Assembly: GCF_004011695.2 (NCBI RefSeq)
Contig: NC_082412.1
Location: 558,001 to 622,000, forward strand
Length of the DNA: 64,000 bases
Direction: 5' to 3'
From: Ascochyta rabiei
Taxonomy: Eukaryota > Ascomycota > Dothideomycetes > Pleosporales > Didymellaceae
In this document: piece by piece, positions 11,620 to 22,306 of the stretch
How positions within the stretch are numbered: the first letter of the stretch is position 1
Layout: every line of letters begins with the position of its first letter
Translations under genes and position numbers: made by a program
The notes under the pieces: generated by a model
The model's database searches: none
What the model was told of the DNA's origin: nothing
Seen by the model: only the letters and a program-made list of their open reading frames with translations

Positions 11620-11787
11620 TGTTAGATTAGACAGTAATAGTAATAAGTTAATAATAATATATTAAATTTCTGTTGTTGTTCTATGTAAGGGTGATTTTTG
11701 TCTTATCTAGGTTCTGGTAGGGGCCCCTACACAGTTTCTTAGCAGGTATATTACCTAACCTATTTCTCTAATACCTTTTATTTAACA
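11620..11787 (-). repeat. copia-1 5' LTR
   Basis: 168 bp, TG...CA, identical in length to 6514-6681 and followed by the TSD CTATA at 11788-11792. It would hold the promoter of the leftward transcript. Confidence 0.93.
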
Positions 11788-11792
11788 CTATA
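11788..11792. repeat. Target-site duplication of copia-1 (right)
   Basis: CTATA, an exact match to 6509-6513. The sequence beyond it resumes the interrupted gypsy-1 element. Confidence 0.9.
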
Positions 11793-14182
11793 ACGTTCTA
11801 AAAAATAGATCTATACTACTATTAGCTGTAATAACGCCCTACTCTTTTCCTATTAGGTATGTTATTTCTTTGTACACTATTCCTAGTGCTTAAGAAGCAC
11901 TAAATTTTATTAAATTTATCTAAGCTCTAGTATTAATTTAATAGCTAACTGTATATAACCTAATATAAGCCTAGTATGTTAGTAAATCTAAGTATACTAG
12001 CTTCTCTAACCTAGTAGTTTCTATGGTTTTAGCTAGCTTATTGTCCTATATATTCCTATATACTTCTACTTAATAGCTCCTATAAGCGTTTCTTTCTAAT
12101 CTAATATTAAAGCATTAGGGCTTACTGTTTACAATTGCAGGGTAAATTTTACTAAACCTAGCGCTAGTGCGGACCCTTATAGTTTCTAGCTAATTAGCAG
12201 TTAAGTAGTAAGACCTGTTAACTCCTAATTAGTTGGAACCTCTAGCCCCTAGGGTCGCTACGTTAACGCTTCTGCTAATAATTAGGTTAGAGTCCAACTT
12301 ATTTATAAGCTTTTAGAACATTGCTTAGATATATCCTTAGGAGACCTAGTCTCTAACAGTAATCCCTAGTACTTCTTAACAAAGAATTACAGTTAGAATC
12401 TTGTTTTTAGATAGTTTAAGTAGGTCTGCTATTTTATTATCTAAGCCTGTTTTTAAATACTTCCTCTTTTGTTAATTTAATAGTAGAATAGTTTCTAATA
12501 CCCTTTCTTATAATAGTAGTTTAATAATAGTATGTAGCTAACTGTAGGGCTAACTAGCAAAGGGTATTATTTACTTACCCTTTATTAGCAAAGGGCTTAA
12601 CCCTAATAAATCTTTAAGATCTACTACTAAAATATCTCTAGCATTATTGTATACTTGCTTAATAGTAGCTTATTAAAATATTAAAGGTCTTTTTTTCCTA
12701 ACTGCAGCTCTCTAAGGTCTTTTTAGGATAGCATTAACTTAGCGGTTACGTGCCTTATCTAACCTAGTTACTACATTAAAGAAGGAGCTATCTCTAATAA
12801 TATATGCCCCTAGTATAATTTCCCTATCATTAATGTAATTAAGACTATAAACTTTGTAATAGTTATTGTTAAGGATTTAGAAGTTCTGTAAAGAATACAA
12901 TAACTTATAGGCTAGCTTATAATTATCAATTATAGTTAGTGTGCTAATACTTCTAATAACCTTTCCCTATATGTCCAGGCCTCGCCTAGATCTATACATT
13001 ACTCTTCTAGGCCTTAAGTCTATACTTTTAAATAGATTTACCTTAACTATAGAAGCTAGCTAGTCTAAGATATCCTGTAAGACTTCAAAGTACTCTAAAA
13101 TATTCTGTTCTAACTAATTAAGTTAATAGGTAGGCAGGACAGATCCTTAGATAGGTTTAATTTAATAGTAATTAGGGCTAGAATAGTATTTACGTTAACT
13201 GTCTTAGTTAAGTAAGAAACTGCACTACCCTATATAGGTAAGTGCTCTATACAACTTACACTTATAGGCTCTATAGTTTAGCTCTCTATATATATTATAA
13301 GAGTTACTATACTCTCTTCCTTAGGAGTAGTTTACTTCTTACCTTAGGTTAACGTTCCTAGGTGCGTTAGTGATGTAAGAGCTATCGTTCCTTTCCTAGG
13401 TAGCACTAGCTCTAGTTGCTTAAGAAATAAATAAGTGTTATTAGTAGGAGACTAAAGGATTTCCCTTTTCTAATTGTTAGAGTTTATAAGGGTGCTAACC
13501 TCTGCTAGGGATAGCTTCTATCTGCCTATTGCCTAGACGAGCTCTTTAACGTCTCTATTAATACTAGGAGGTAGAGGTATTTTACTCTTACTACCCTAAC
13601 TAGCTATTTAATTCTTAGCCTAGGTAATAATAGACTTAGTGTTAATTAGCTCCTTAGTGCTGTTTATAAGGCGCTGGGTTTCCTTAGTATATTTATTGTC
13701 CCTTTAAAGCACAGAATTCTTTAAGCCTTAGCGCTGCTTATGTACCCTTTTTATAGAATTATAGATGTTATTAAGTATAAATAAAGATAAATCCTTTATA
13801 TCTAGCCTGTTTAATATATTAAAGAGGATAAGGTCTGTATTAATCTTTAGCAGTCCTAAGAAATAGTAATATCCTTCCTTAGAGGTTAGAATTTAATTAT
13901 TCTTCTAATATATATTACTGTATACTAGAAAGTTAGTATAGTAGTGTAATAGTCTAGGGAAGGCTTAAGAAGTTTCTTTAAATAGGTTTTAAGGGAGGCT
14001 TAATTACCTATGCGTTAAGCAGCGTCCTAGTCTTTCTAGTAATCCTTTATAGCAATCTAAAGCTTAACCTAATTGTCTAAAGTATATAGTTCTAAGTGTT
14101 TAATAAACTATTTACAGTAATTATAGCAGTAGTTAGAAAGAACCCTAACCTTCTACTTATTACTTAATCCTCTATTTTCTGC
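11793..14182 (-). pseudogene. gypsy-1 gag/upstream polyprotein region, decayed
   Basis: Between copia-1 and pogo-B the minus strand carries long frames broken mostly by TAG, with charged stretches such as YIINDREIILGAYIIRDSSF and DILVVDLKDLLG near 12600-12900, and an N-terminal part up to 14182. By position this is the gag and start of pol of gypsy-1. I do not recognise a specific domain, and another element could be included. An inverted repeat similar to 630-666 lies at 12190-12224. No independent plus-strand gene is supported. Confidence 0.45.
12190..12224. repeat. Inverted repeat, copy 2
   Basis: GCTAATTAGCAGTT and AACTCCTAATTAG flank a loop containing TAGTAAGACCT, as at 630-666. Similarity to copy 1 covers about 75 bp in total. 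Confidence 0.75.
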
Positions 14183-14184
14183 TA

Positions 14185-16046
14185 ACGTACTCCACAAGCG
14201 AGCTGCCCACCTAAGCGAGCTGCCCACTTTTGCCAAGACCACACCAAACTTCACTCAACTTATAATGCCTTAACGCAGCAACCTACTGAAGCCTTTTAAT
14301 GAAACTGATATACAGCTTGCTCTTTAGGCAATTAAGCAAGACGTAACGCTAAGCGTGCGACGCGCAGCAGCAATCTACAAAGTTCCTAGAAGAACACTAG
14401 ACACTAAACGCGCAGGAACGCTCTCTTAACGCGATTGCAAGCCTAACATAATAAGGATGACTAGCACTAAAGAGGAGGTGATTGTCCAGCATGTACTGAA
14501 GCTAGACGAGCGAGGATACTTGCCCTAGCTTGCTAATATAGAGGATATGGCTAATTCTCTGCTTACTAAGCGCCATCAGACCCCTGTTAGCAAGAACTGG
14601 GCTGCCAACTTCGTTAAACGTCGGCCAGAGCTTAAAGTTAAGTTTAATCGCAAGTACGACTATAAGAGAGCGCTTTGTAAGGATCCTAAGGTAATTAGCA
14701 ACTGGTTCTAGCTTATAGAGAATACTAAAGCTAAGTATAGTATCCTAGATAAAGACACCTATAACTTTAATAAATCTGGCTTTATAATAGGCACTATATT
14801 AACAGGAGCTGTTGTTACAGGCTCTAAGCGTTAAGGGAGACCAAAGACAGTGCAGCAGGGCGACTGTGAGTGGACAAGTATCATCTAGGGCATTAATGCA
14901 AAGGGCTGGTCTATCCCACCCTTTATCATCTTCTCTGGCAAGCACTACCTCTTAGCCTGGTACAAGGAGCCCAGTATACCTAACAACTAGGTTCTTAATA
15001 TCTCTAACAATGGCTAGACTAACAATAAGCTTAGAGTTAAGTGGTTAAAGCACTTTAATAAGCACACAAAGGCGCGCACTGTTAGTAGCTACCAGCTGCT
15101 TATTCTGGACAGCCACGAGAGCCACAACTTGGTTGAATTCCACTAGTACTGTAAGGAGCATAAGATTATTACTCTGTGCATGCCTCTACACTTGTCGCAC
15201 CTGCTGCAGCCACTTAACATGGGTTATTTCTCCCTATTAAAGAAGGCCTATGGCCGCTAAGCCAAGCGGCTGATGCGCAGCAAGATCACACGTATCACTA
15301 AACTTGAGTTCTTGCCGTGCTTTAAAGCTGCTTTTAATGCTTTAATTACTAATAGCAACATACAGGGAGGATTTAGAGGCGCTGGTCTGGTCCTATTTAA
15401 CCTAGAGGCTGTAATATCAAAGCTTAAAGTACGCCTGCGCACACCAACACTACCTACTATAGACAACAGCACATAGGAGTCTAAAACACCAAGCAACACC
15501 CTAGAATTTGGGTCTTAATCAAATCTGATTCGAGAGAGGATTTAGAGACACACTAATAGCTCACCAACGCCTATAGTTGACGCCCTTAATCAGCTTACCA
15601 AAGGCGCAGAGCTAATGGCGCATTTACTGGTTTTAGTGCGCAACCAGGTCGCTGACCTACAGGCAGCTAACGAGGCTGCTACACGTCGTAAATCACACAA
15701 AAGAAAGCAAATCTAGCGTGAAGGGACACTAACGTTTAGTAAGGGAGTGCGGCTAACTACTCTAAAGGAGTTTGAGGCCTGTAGTGATGGGAAGAAGGCA
15801 AAGAAGAGGACACGCGTTAATGGGAGCACTTAGTCTTTAAGGCGCTGTGGCACATATAGCAAGACAGGGCATAACGCGCAAATATGCAGTAAAGATGCGC
15901 AGAGTACTATAGACTAGTACAGCTTACTATTTAGTACAGTATATTGCTGCTGTGTACTGTAGTATCGCAAAGTAGTTGTGGTGTTGGTGTGGTCTTAGCA
16001 AAAGTGGGTAGCTCGCTTGGGTGGGCAGCTCGCTTGTGGAGTACGT
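14185..16046 (+). mobile_element. pogo-B, second Fot/pogo DNA transposon family
   Basis: A complete 1862-bp element flanked by TA (14183-14184 and 16047-16048). The outer ends ACGTACTCCAC are the same as in pogo-A, but the subterminal direct repeat is different: two copies of AAGCGAGCTGCCCAC two bases apart, with an inverted pair at the right end. The single transposase gene has the same 550-codon length and domain order as pogo-A, although the DNA has diverged clearly. It is inserted in the 5' part of gypsy-1. It looks less damaged by RIP than its neighbours and retains many CAG, TGG and CCA triplets. Confidence 0.95.
14265..15917 (+). pseudogene. pogo-B transposase (550 codons, several stops)
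   Basis: The frame opens at ATG 14265 and stays in register to TAG 15915-15917. The N-terminus has a clear psq-type helix-turn-helix (DIQLALQAIKQDVTLSVRRA), then the CENP-B-like DNA-binding domain and DDE_1 core. The catalytic positions are 169 (Asn in YNFNKSGF), 282 (Asp in LLILDSHESH) and 318 (Asn in PLNMGYF). A zinc knuckle CX2CX4HX4C spans residues 528-541 (second Cys reads Tyr). Residues 337-403, at 15273-15476, form the longest uninterrupted piece (starting MRSKITRITKL). About a dozen internal stops, all TAG or TAA, inactivate it. It would have moved by TA-specific cut and paste. Confidence 0.92.
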
Positions 16047-16048
16047 TA

Positions 16049-16478
16049 TATAATTATAGTTATTAAGGAACTCTATAACCTCCTTTCTATTAAAGGATAG
16101 TTAGATAAACCTTCCCTTTATTAGAACAACAACCTAATAGCTGTTTCCTGTTAGGGAAGACAGTGTCTTAATAGATTCTAAAGGGTTATCTATAGTAGTG
16201 TACATTAATCCTTAGTAGTCTGTTATATTAAGTAGATAATAGTTTCTTATAGTTAAAGTAATCTTAATTACTCTATCTGTAGGAGCAACTTAGTACCTGT
16301 CTTTTATATTCCCCTAACCCTAAGGAATAGAGCTAAGCAGAAATGTGCAGATAATATATATGATAAGCATTAGAAATTAGACTAAGATAGTCCTTTAGCT
16401 AAGGCTTTTCTAGGTTAACTAGATGCCCGCCTTGTTTTAAGCTTGTTTTTCTAGTTTTCTAAATAATAGGTCTAATAG
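16049..16478. other. Flank of pogo-B, unassigned
   Basis: AT-rich sequence resuming after pogo-B. It is probably the remaining 5' end of gypsy-1 (untranslated region or LTR), but I cannot find a matching LTR copy in the window. No frame on either strand is convincing. Confidence 0.35.
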
Positions 16479-16706
16479 TAACGTCCTAGTCCAGAATTAA
16501 TAGCATAATTCCTAGGCTAGGCCCCAGCCTTTAGAGTGGCAGATATTTAGATAATAACGTCCTTGTCTAGTATTTACAGGATAATTCCTAGACTGTGCCC
16601 TAGCCTTTAGAGTAGCAGAAATTTAGATAATAACGTTCTAGTCTAGAGTTAACAGGATAATTCCTAAACTATACCTAAGCCTTTAGAGTAGTAGAATTTT
16701 AATGTT
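16479..16706. repeat. 76-bp tandem repeat, three units
   Basis: Three diverged units start at 16479, 16555 and 16631, a period of exactly 76 bp. Each begins TAACGT[CT]C and contains GGATAATTCCTA and AGCCTTTAGAGT. The period is not a multiple of three, so it is unlikely to be coding. It looks like an LTR- or UTR-type subrepeat. Confidence 0.88.
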
Positions 16707-16989
16707 ACCTACTATACTGTACCCTCTAGTTATGTTGCTAGTTTATTCTAGTATTAGTATTAAAGCATCTTGTTAGTAGGCACATTAGGAAGGATACTTA
16801 TTAACATTATTGTTAAGGGTTAGAGAGATAGGTAGTACGGTAATTAAATTCTATAAGTAAGTGTTTTTAGTTTTTGTTATAGGTGTTGTGCCTTAACAGT
16901 TACTGTTAAGGCTTCTAATACCTTTCTACTACCTAGATTACGTACACTAGCTAAGCATCCTAGTTCTTACTAAGGCAGTTACCGTGTGC
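16707..16989. other. Unassigned spacer with a 9-bp hairpin
   Basis: No frame or homology is recognisable. A perfect inverted repeat CCTTAACAG-TTA-CTGTTAAGG occupies 16891-16911. The sequence near 16978-17000 is where similarity to the other LINE copy ends, so the 3' end of LINE-1 was lost or replaced here. Confidence 0.4.
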
Positions 16990-18474
16990 ACCGGCACAGT
17001 AGAAGGGGCTAGTACTGCCTCTACCTCTTAGGGTATTATAGGTGAGGTTTAGAAGGTGCCTAAGATTTTCCTAAGTGTAAGGTTCTGTAGTCCTTGTAGT
17101 TGTTTTTCTATTCGAGCTTGTTACTTTAAGAAGACCTAGCATCTATAGTCTACTATGCTAGTAACACAGGCTAGGTAAATTTATTAGAGGGCAGTAGGTG
17201 TAAGGCCTTAATTGCTGTTTGCTAGTCTGCACATTCCGTAGAAGGCGTTTCTTACTTAGCTAATCCTTGTAGCAGCATGCTCCTTAAAGAAGAGCCTGTT
17301 ATTAAAGAAGATTTCTAGCTATTTAACAGTCTTTTTTTAGAGTTATTATAGACATGTGTAGAAGAGTAAGAATGTAGTTTTCTGCTTGTTAGCTTGTAGT
17401 AAAGCAGATAAGTTTAGTTTTTAGCGTATTAAACTAAATTACATTGCTAGATCCTTTTGCAAATAGGCCTGCTATATCCCTTTCTAGTAGGTAGATGTAT
17501 GTCTTTAGGCTAGTAGATAATACTGTAATAGCTAGGTCGTCTAGGTAGGATAGTAAGTAGTATAATTAACTAGAATAGATGTCTAATATATATTAGGAAC
17601 AGAATAAGTAAGATAGGGCTTCCTTATAGAATTCTAGCGTTAATATTACTAAATCTTTCTGTTTCTCTATTAAAGGACAGTTATAGTTAGCGTCTAGAGA
17701 GGGATAATTAGATCTAGGCTATTAGGCTGTACAGTAGCTTTAGTTATTGCAGAATAGTAAGTATTAGCCTAGTAAGACGTAGTTAAAGGCTCCTTTAATG
17801 TCTAGGAACATTATAGTTATTGTGTACTTTATTTTCCTTTATTCTTATACCTAGTTCAGTAGCAGTATAGAAGCGTCTATAGCTAATTTTTATACTCTTC
17901 TACCTAGTTATAAAGGGTAGAGTAGGGTAGTTGTTTCTGCAAGTATACTAAGCTGTTTAGCTACTAGTCTTTTTATAACTTTACCTAGGTAGCTAAGGAG
18001 AGCAATTACCCTATAGGCTTTAGGGGCTGCATAGTCTAGTTTGTTTTACTTTTTTAGGATATTTCCTGTTACTCTTTTCTAGATTTAAGGGTAGTACCTA
18101 TAGTAAACTAGGGTAGAGAACATATAGAAGAATATGTCTATTTCTACTTTATATACTGTAGTATTAATCTCCTAGTTTATTATATCTAATCCTAGAGAGC
18201 TACTTTAGATTTGTAAGGAGCAGGCGTGTTCTAGCTCTTCTTTAGTAAGGGGTAGTTATTCCTAGCTACCTTCTTAGTAGGTTCTCTACTCTATAGGCTG
18301 AGAGGAAGGTAGGCTAGGGAAGAGAGTGTCTCTTAGTGCTAAGCACTTACCTTAAAAGAAGTTCTCTATTCCCCTAGGGCCTTATATAGTAGGTATGCTC
18401 TAGTTACCTACAAACATAGTATAAGATATTACCTTAAAGATTAATTTTATGTCTACTTTTTCTAGGAATTAATT
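16990..18474 (-). pseudogene. LINE-1 reverse transcriptase, decayed
   Basis: The minus strand reads a Tad/CgT1-like RT. The LDIKGAF-type motif lies near 17775-17815, and the catalytic box at 17536-17547 still reads Y-L-D-D, followed by LAITVLSTSLK. The thumb region (YRCQVFLK, LTLRKILGTF) extends to about 17000. The sequence at 17000-17230 closely parallels 23590-23880 of LINE-2. In-frame stops and the truncated 3' end mean it is non-functional. Keeping both Asp residues is unusual in this window. Confidence 0.85.
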
Positions 18475-18483
18475 CTATAGTTA
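18475..18483. repeat. TSD of non-autonomous retroposon copy 1 (left)
   Basis: CTATAGTTA, repeated at 19406-19414. The bases just outside (T/C) could extend it to 10 bp if one has mutated. Confidence 0.85.
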
Positions 18484-19066
18484 CACCGAACACCAACTTT
18501 TCATAGTTAGAGAAAGGTCGATTTCTATCGATTTTTCATGCTAATATTACGAACATGCCTTCCTAACATCTATTTCCAGCGTCTGTTTTGTAGTGCAGGC
18601 GTTAGAACAGGCGCGCTGGCTATTGTAAGCTAAACAGAGTGGTTATCTAGTCTTAGTCAAGATGAAATCTCTGCAACGGCCCGTGCATTTAAAATTTAGA
18701 CTGGTTAAAGGCACAATAAACAGAGAACTTAGCTATAGCTATTGCCTGCCTAGTAATTACTACACAGCTATTACTTTATTACAAATACCCTATATTATAA
18801 CTAGCTATACTAACCTCCTATACCTAGACAAAATTAACTAAGCAACGGCTTAACCTACCCCTACAAAATCGACTAAGCAACGGCTTAAACCTACCCCTAA
18901 TACGAACCCTATATTAACAAAGCAACGGCTCTCTCCTTAGTCCTATAGGTACCTGCTGCCTTAGTAAAGTAGCAGGTCTATATCCCTAGCTATATCCTAC
19001 AAAATTAACTAAGCAACGGCTTAAACACCCCTAGCAGTCTACTACTAGTAATAGTAATAGACAAAC

Positions 19067-19120
<54 letters not shown>

Positions 19121-19405
19121 AACGACTGTTGACTGCAATAGTAATAGCTAGCAATAGACAACAAATATTAAACGCTAGAACTACCTACTTGTAGGATAGA
19201 TCTACACAACCCTAATTTAACAGGGCAACGGCTTATCTCAACAAACTAGGGAACAGGCCCTTACTTTTGGACTACGAACACAAATTTACTATTATTTTAA
19301 AGAAACACACTCCTTAAATTACTAGAGCAGCTTAACTGCTCTCGTCTTATATAGTCTTAGACTCACACAGGACGTTAAACTTATTAATTAATTAATTAAT
19401 TAAAC
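18484..19405 (+). mobile_element. Non-autonomous retroposon copy 1 (SINE-like, LINE 3' tail)
   Basis: A 922-bp insertion in LINE-1, flanked by a 9-bp duplication. The 5' end (CACCGAACACC, then ACTTTTCATAGTTAGAGAAA) has no coding capacity. The middle repeats the motif GCAACGGCT about five times and carries a long (CAA)n run at about 19070-19116. The last ~150 bp (from about 19265, including CCTTAAATTACTAGAG and AGTCTTAGACT) match the 3' end of LINE-2, and it ends in TTAA repeats. A second copy lies at 47337-48222. This is what is expected of an element moved in trans by the LINE machinery. RIP damage is light. Confidence 0.85.
19070..19116 (+). repeat. (CAA)n microsatellite
   Basis: About 15-16 CAA units inside the non-autonomous retroposon. 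The corresponding site in the other copy (about 47900-47926) has only a few units and one interruption. Confidence 0.95.
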
Positions 19406-20600
19406 CTATAGTTAAGCTTTGCTTCTTTTACTGTTTATAGGTAGCTGTTTCTAGTATTTAGGTAGTCTCTTTTCTATATGTAGGTAGTTGTAGAGTTAGT
19501 TACTAGTTCTCTCTATAGAAGGCGTTGTTTGCTAAGCATGTTTATCCTAAGTATTTTTAGGTCTAGGTTCTACTAAGGCTTGCTTCTTGCACTAGTAGAG
19601 CTTTATAGGATTGTAGTTTTAGCTGCATTTGTTATTACTGTAGTAAGCTCCTTCCCTATTGCTTTAAGCTGCTTCTCTAGCTCTCTGTCCTCTCCTTAGA
19701 TAAGAAGTAGGGATGTGCTAGTAGAGAGTCTAGGGCATGTAGTATTAAGAGCAGGGGTTTTTACTAATTCCTTTGCTAGCTCCCTCTAAAATAGGTCCTA
19801 TTCTGCCTTCTTAGTGTTAAACAAGGGAGTAGGGTTGTTTAGAAGCTGTGTTCTAGGCATTGTAATTATAAACAGGATGCCTAGGTAGTCTAAGCCTATA
19901 CCTACTAAGGTTTGCTAGTCTTCTATCTAGTTTATAAGCCTGTGTGTAGCAAGGGTATAGTCTAGAACACTTTCCCTACTTATATTTAGCCTTTAGAAGG
20001 TGCCTATGCTAGGGAATTTTAGTAGCTCTAGGTTTTGCTCTTCTATCTAGGTAATAAAACTACTAGGTTATAATGTTATAGTAGTTATAGTAGGGTCCTA
20101 GCAAGGGTAGTAGGTGTTAAAGTCCCCTAGTAGGATTAAGTTAGGCAGAGTGCAGCTATTTAGAACCTTAATTTTTACTGTTGTTGTTTCTTATATATTT
20201 GTTTAGTTAAATATATTATGTATTATAAAGTTTAACCTAGATTGCTTAACTGTAATAGCTAGGAAGTCTAGGTTAGGGCTTAAATCTGCGGCTAGGGTAA
20301 TTTACACTGTTGTTAAGCAAAGAACGTAGGCTAGAACGCGTAGCCTTATACTGTACTTCTGTAGTAGGGGTAGGATTTGTATAAAGAAAGGGCGGTTTAC
20401 AGAGCATATATCTAAGTAGTCTAAAGGTAGTTATTAAGTAGGGGTAAGCTATAGTTTTTATACTAAGATAGGGTCTGTAGCTAGTTCTACTGTAAGTTAT
20501 AAGGCGCTCTCTATAGCTTATGTACTCTTCTTTAGATTTACTTATAGAATCCCTAGGTTGTCTAGTATTCTAGATGTGTTTGTACGGTTATTATAGCCTT
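19406..20600 (-). pseudogene. LINE-1 endonuclease (APE-type), decayed
   Basis: The minus strand from about 20600 to 19406 reads an exonuclease/endonuclease/phosphatase-fold domain as in Tad-like LINEs. The LLGDFNTYYPC motif is near 20100-20140, then SSFITWIEEQNLELL, and RESVLDYTLATHRLINWIED near 19920-19990 with the DYLGI motif (DHFGI-like, His now Tyr) after it. It would nick the target strand for target-primed reverse transcription. Its C-terminal linker runs to the retroposon insertion. Several stops are present. Confidence 0.83.
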
Positions 20601-22080
20601 ATAGACTGCATATTAAATTCTATCTACTATATATACTTCTTTATAGTATATGTACTTAGGTACAGTATGTACACAGGCTCTACCTATAGTACTATACGTA
20701 TTACACTTATATAGTGTTATAGGGTGTTTATCTGCGCATAATCTATATGTAGTGCGATTAAGGCACCTATTCTCTATGTGTCTAAATTGCTAACATTTTT
20801 AGGATTATGTAGTAGGAGGTGTAGTAATAAACTTCTCTACTTTTATACTAGCTTCTAGTAGGTATAGTCTATTCTATATAGCTTGTTATACTTCTTTTTT
20901 TATTATAAACGTAACATAGACAGATCCTAGTTATTGCTTTTGTCTCCTTTTGTAGCTTGTTAGCTAGAATAGGTTTCCTACTATTATTAGGCCTTTGTTA
21001 AAGGTAGTTATTTCTAACTTAAGCACCTCTAGGTCCTAGTTTGTTTCTAGAGACGTAGGGATGTTGTGTAGGATTACTTTATGCTATAGTTCTATTAGGA
21101 GGGCTTCCCTATAGGTAGTAACTAATTACTAGATTACTTAGTTTTTAAGCAGGTATTTTGCTGTAAAGGAGGGTGTTTTAGTAAGAACAATTTTATTTCT
21201 TTTGCTTAGGCTAGCAGAAGTAATTATAGGGAGGCTTACTCCTTTATCTATAGAGGCCTTATTAAAAGTATTATATATTTTAAGGGGAGCAAAAGAGGGT
21301 AGTTCTTGCTCTAGTGTAAGAACTAGTTAGTGTGCACTTATGGAGTTCTTTACAATAGTAGGTTGCTTCTTCTTTATAACTGTTTGCTATTCTATATTCT
21401 TAGGGAGGTCAGCTAAAGCTGTAGATGCGTATAAAGTAGGCTAGGTAGAAGGTTAAACAGTAGGAGTCTTAGTAGCTAGGGTAGGTTTTTAATACAGTTT
21501 TGCTCTTGTTTTAATTAATTTAGACACTGTTTTAAGGTTTAATCCTTAGGACGCTAGGATAGAGAGGCCTTGTTTGTTTATCCTCTTGTTTTCTATGTAG
21601 TCTTAAAAGATTTCTAAATATCTAGAAGGTTTAATTGTTCCTTGCTAAAGGTGGCTAGGGAAGAAGCCTAGATAGCTGTTGTCTTAGCAATAGATAAAGC
21701 TTCTTTTACTAACTTAGTAATAGAAGCTTTGGTTATAGGCCTAGTAGCTATGTTAAATTAGAAAGGAAGGAGCCTAGGTGCTGTTAGTGTAGCAGCTCTG
21801 CTAGCTAGTTGTTTAGAGGGAGCAGAGGGTAGAGGTACAGTTGCAGTTCTACTAAATATACTAGGGTAGTGTATTCCTAGAGTAGATTACTAATATAGTG
21901 TTAATAATAAGGGTATAGACAGAGGCCTAGGGGTAGGTGTAGGCTAGTACATCTCTCCTGGAGGGATTAGGGAGCTAGAGGGGCATATTTCTATTGTCCT
22001 TGTGTTTAGAGAGTGCTCTCTATTAGGTAGTAGTTCCAGTACTATAGTCCTGGGTCTAGGTCCTGGTCCTAGGTAGGGGT
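20601..22080 (-). pseudogene. LINE-1 ORF1 (gag-like, zinc knuckles), decayed
   Basis: The minus strand holds a Cys/His array at about 20640-20830: an HIENRC end of a first knuckle, then RLCADKHPITLYKC, then CVHTVPK with the expected Cys pair reading Tyr. Three knuckles followed by KEVYI are typical of Tad-like ORF1 proteins, which bind the element RNA. Upstream, 20850-21200 reads like the RNA-binding-fold region and 21200-22080 is Ser/Thr/Leu-rich and poorly conserved. TAG codons interrupt all parts. Confidence 0.75.
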
Positions 22081-22306
22081 TTTCTTCTCTTTTAAAAATA
22101 AAATAACTAAGAAATAACTAGAAGAGAGCTTGGTTTTGCACAGATAGAGGTACCTAGTCTCTATCCGCTTTTTAGAGCTAAAAAACAAAGAAAAGGCAGT
22201 CCTAGCTTTTCTAATCTTGGCTTTGTTCTATTTTTACTAGCCTAACTAGTAGACCTCTTAGAGTAGAAAGAAGGGGTTAAAAGTAGAAAGCTAAGGAAAG
22301 GCTTGT
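22081..22306. other. LINE-1 5' untranslated region (probable)
   Basis: Non-coding sequence immediately upstream of LINE-1 ORF1 on the minus strand. It is less RIP-mutated than the ORFs and leads into the tandem units at 22307. No other feature is seen. Confidence 0.45.

Larger units (their letters stand above)
6514..11787 (-). mobile_element. copia-1, complete Ty1/copia retrotransposon
   Basis: A full 5274-bp element transcribed leftwards. It is bounded by two 168-bp LTRs (6514-6681 and 11620-11787) and a perfect 5-bp TSD CTATA. The LTRs begin TG and end CA, with TGTTA/TAACA terminal inverted repeats, and differ at roughly ten sites, mostly transitions. A polypurine tract lies just inside the 3' (left) LTR. 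Minus-strand order is gag, integrase, reverse transcriptase, RNase H, which identifies copia rather than gypsy. It is inserted in the 5' part of gypsy-1. All frames carry RIP-type stops. Confidence 0.95.
16990..22080 (-). mobile_element. LINE-1, Tad-like non-LTR retrotransposon lacking its 3' end
   Basis: On the minus strand, from high to low coordinates, there is an ORF1 with zinc knuckles, an endonuclease, and a reverse transcriptase that breaks off at about 16990, where homology to LINE-2 stops. No RNase H or TTAA tail remains. A 922-bp non-autonomous retroposon interrupts it at 18484-19405, with a 9-bp TSD. Tandem 5' units sit upstream at 22307-22865. LINE-2 (23030-25316) is the same family in the opposite orientation and keeps the complementary 3' half. 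Confidence 0.85.

Noticed and set aside
12170..12260. Second hairpin block considered as the 5' LTR of gypsy-1
   Set aside because: Similarity to the block near 630 is limited to about 75 bp, with no TG...CA borders or TSD, and gag-like sequence continues beyond it.
15257..15499. Open 80-codon frame on the minus strand
   Set aside because: It overlaps the in-register transposase frame of pogo-B on the plus strand, which has clear family similarity.
19062..19116. CAA run considered as a CRISPR-like or coding poly-Gln tract
   Set aside because: It is a simple microsatellite in a non-coding retroposon; no spacers and no flanking open frame.
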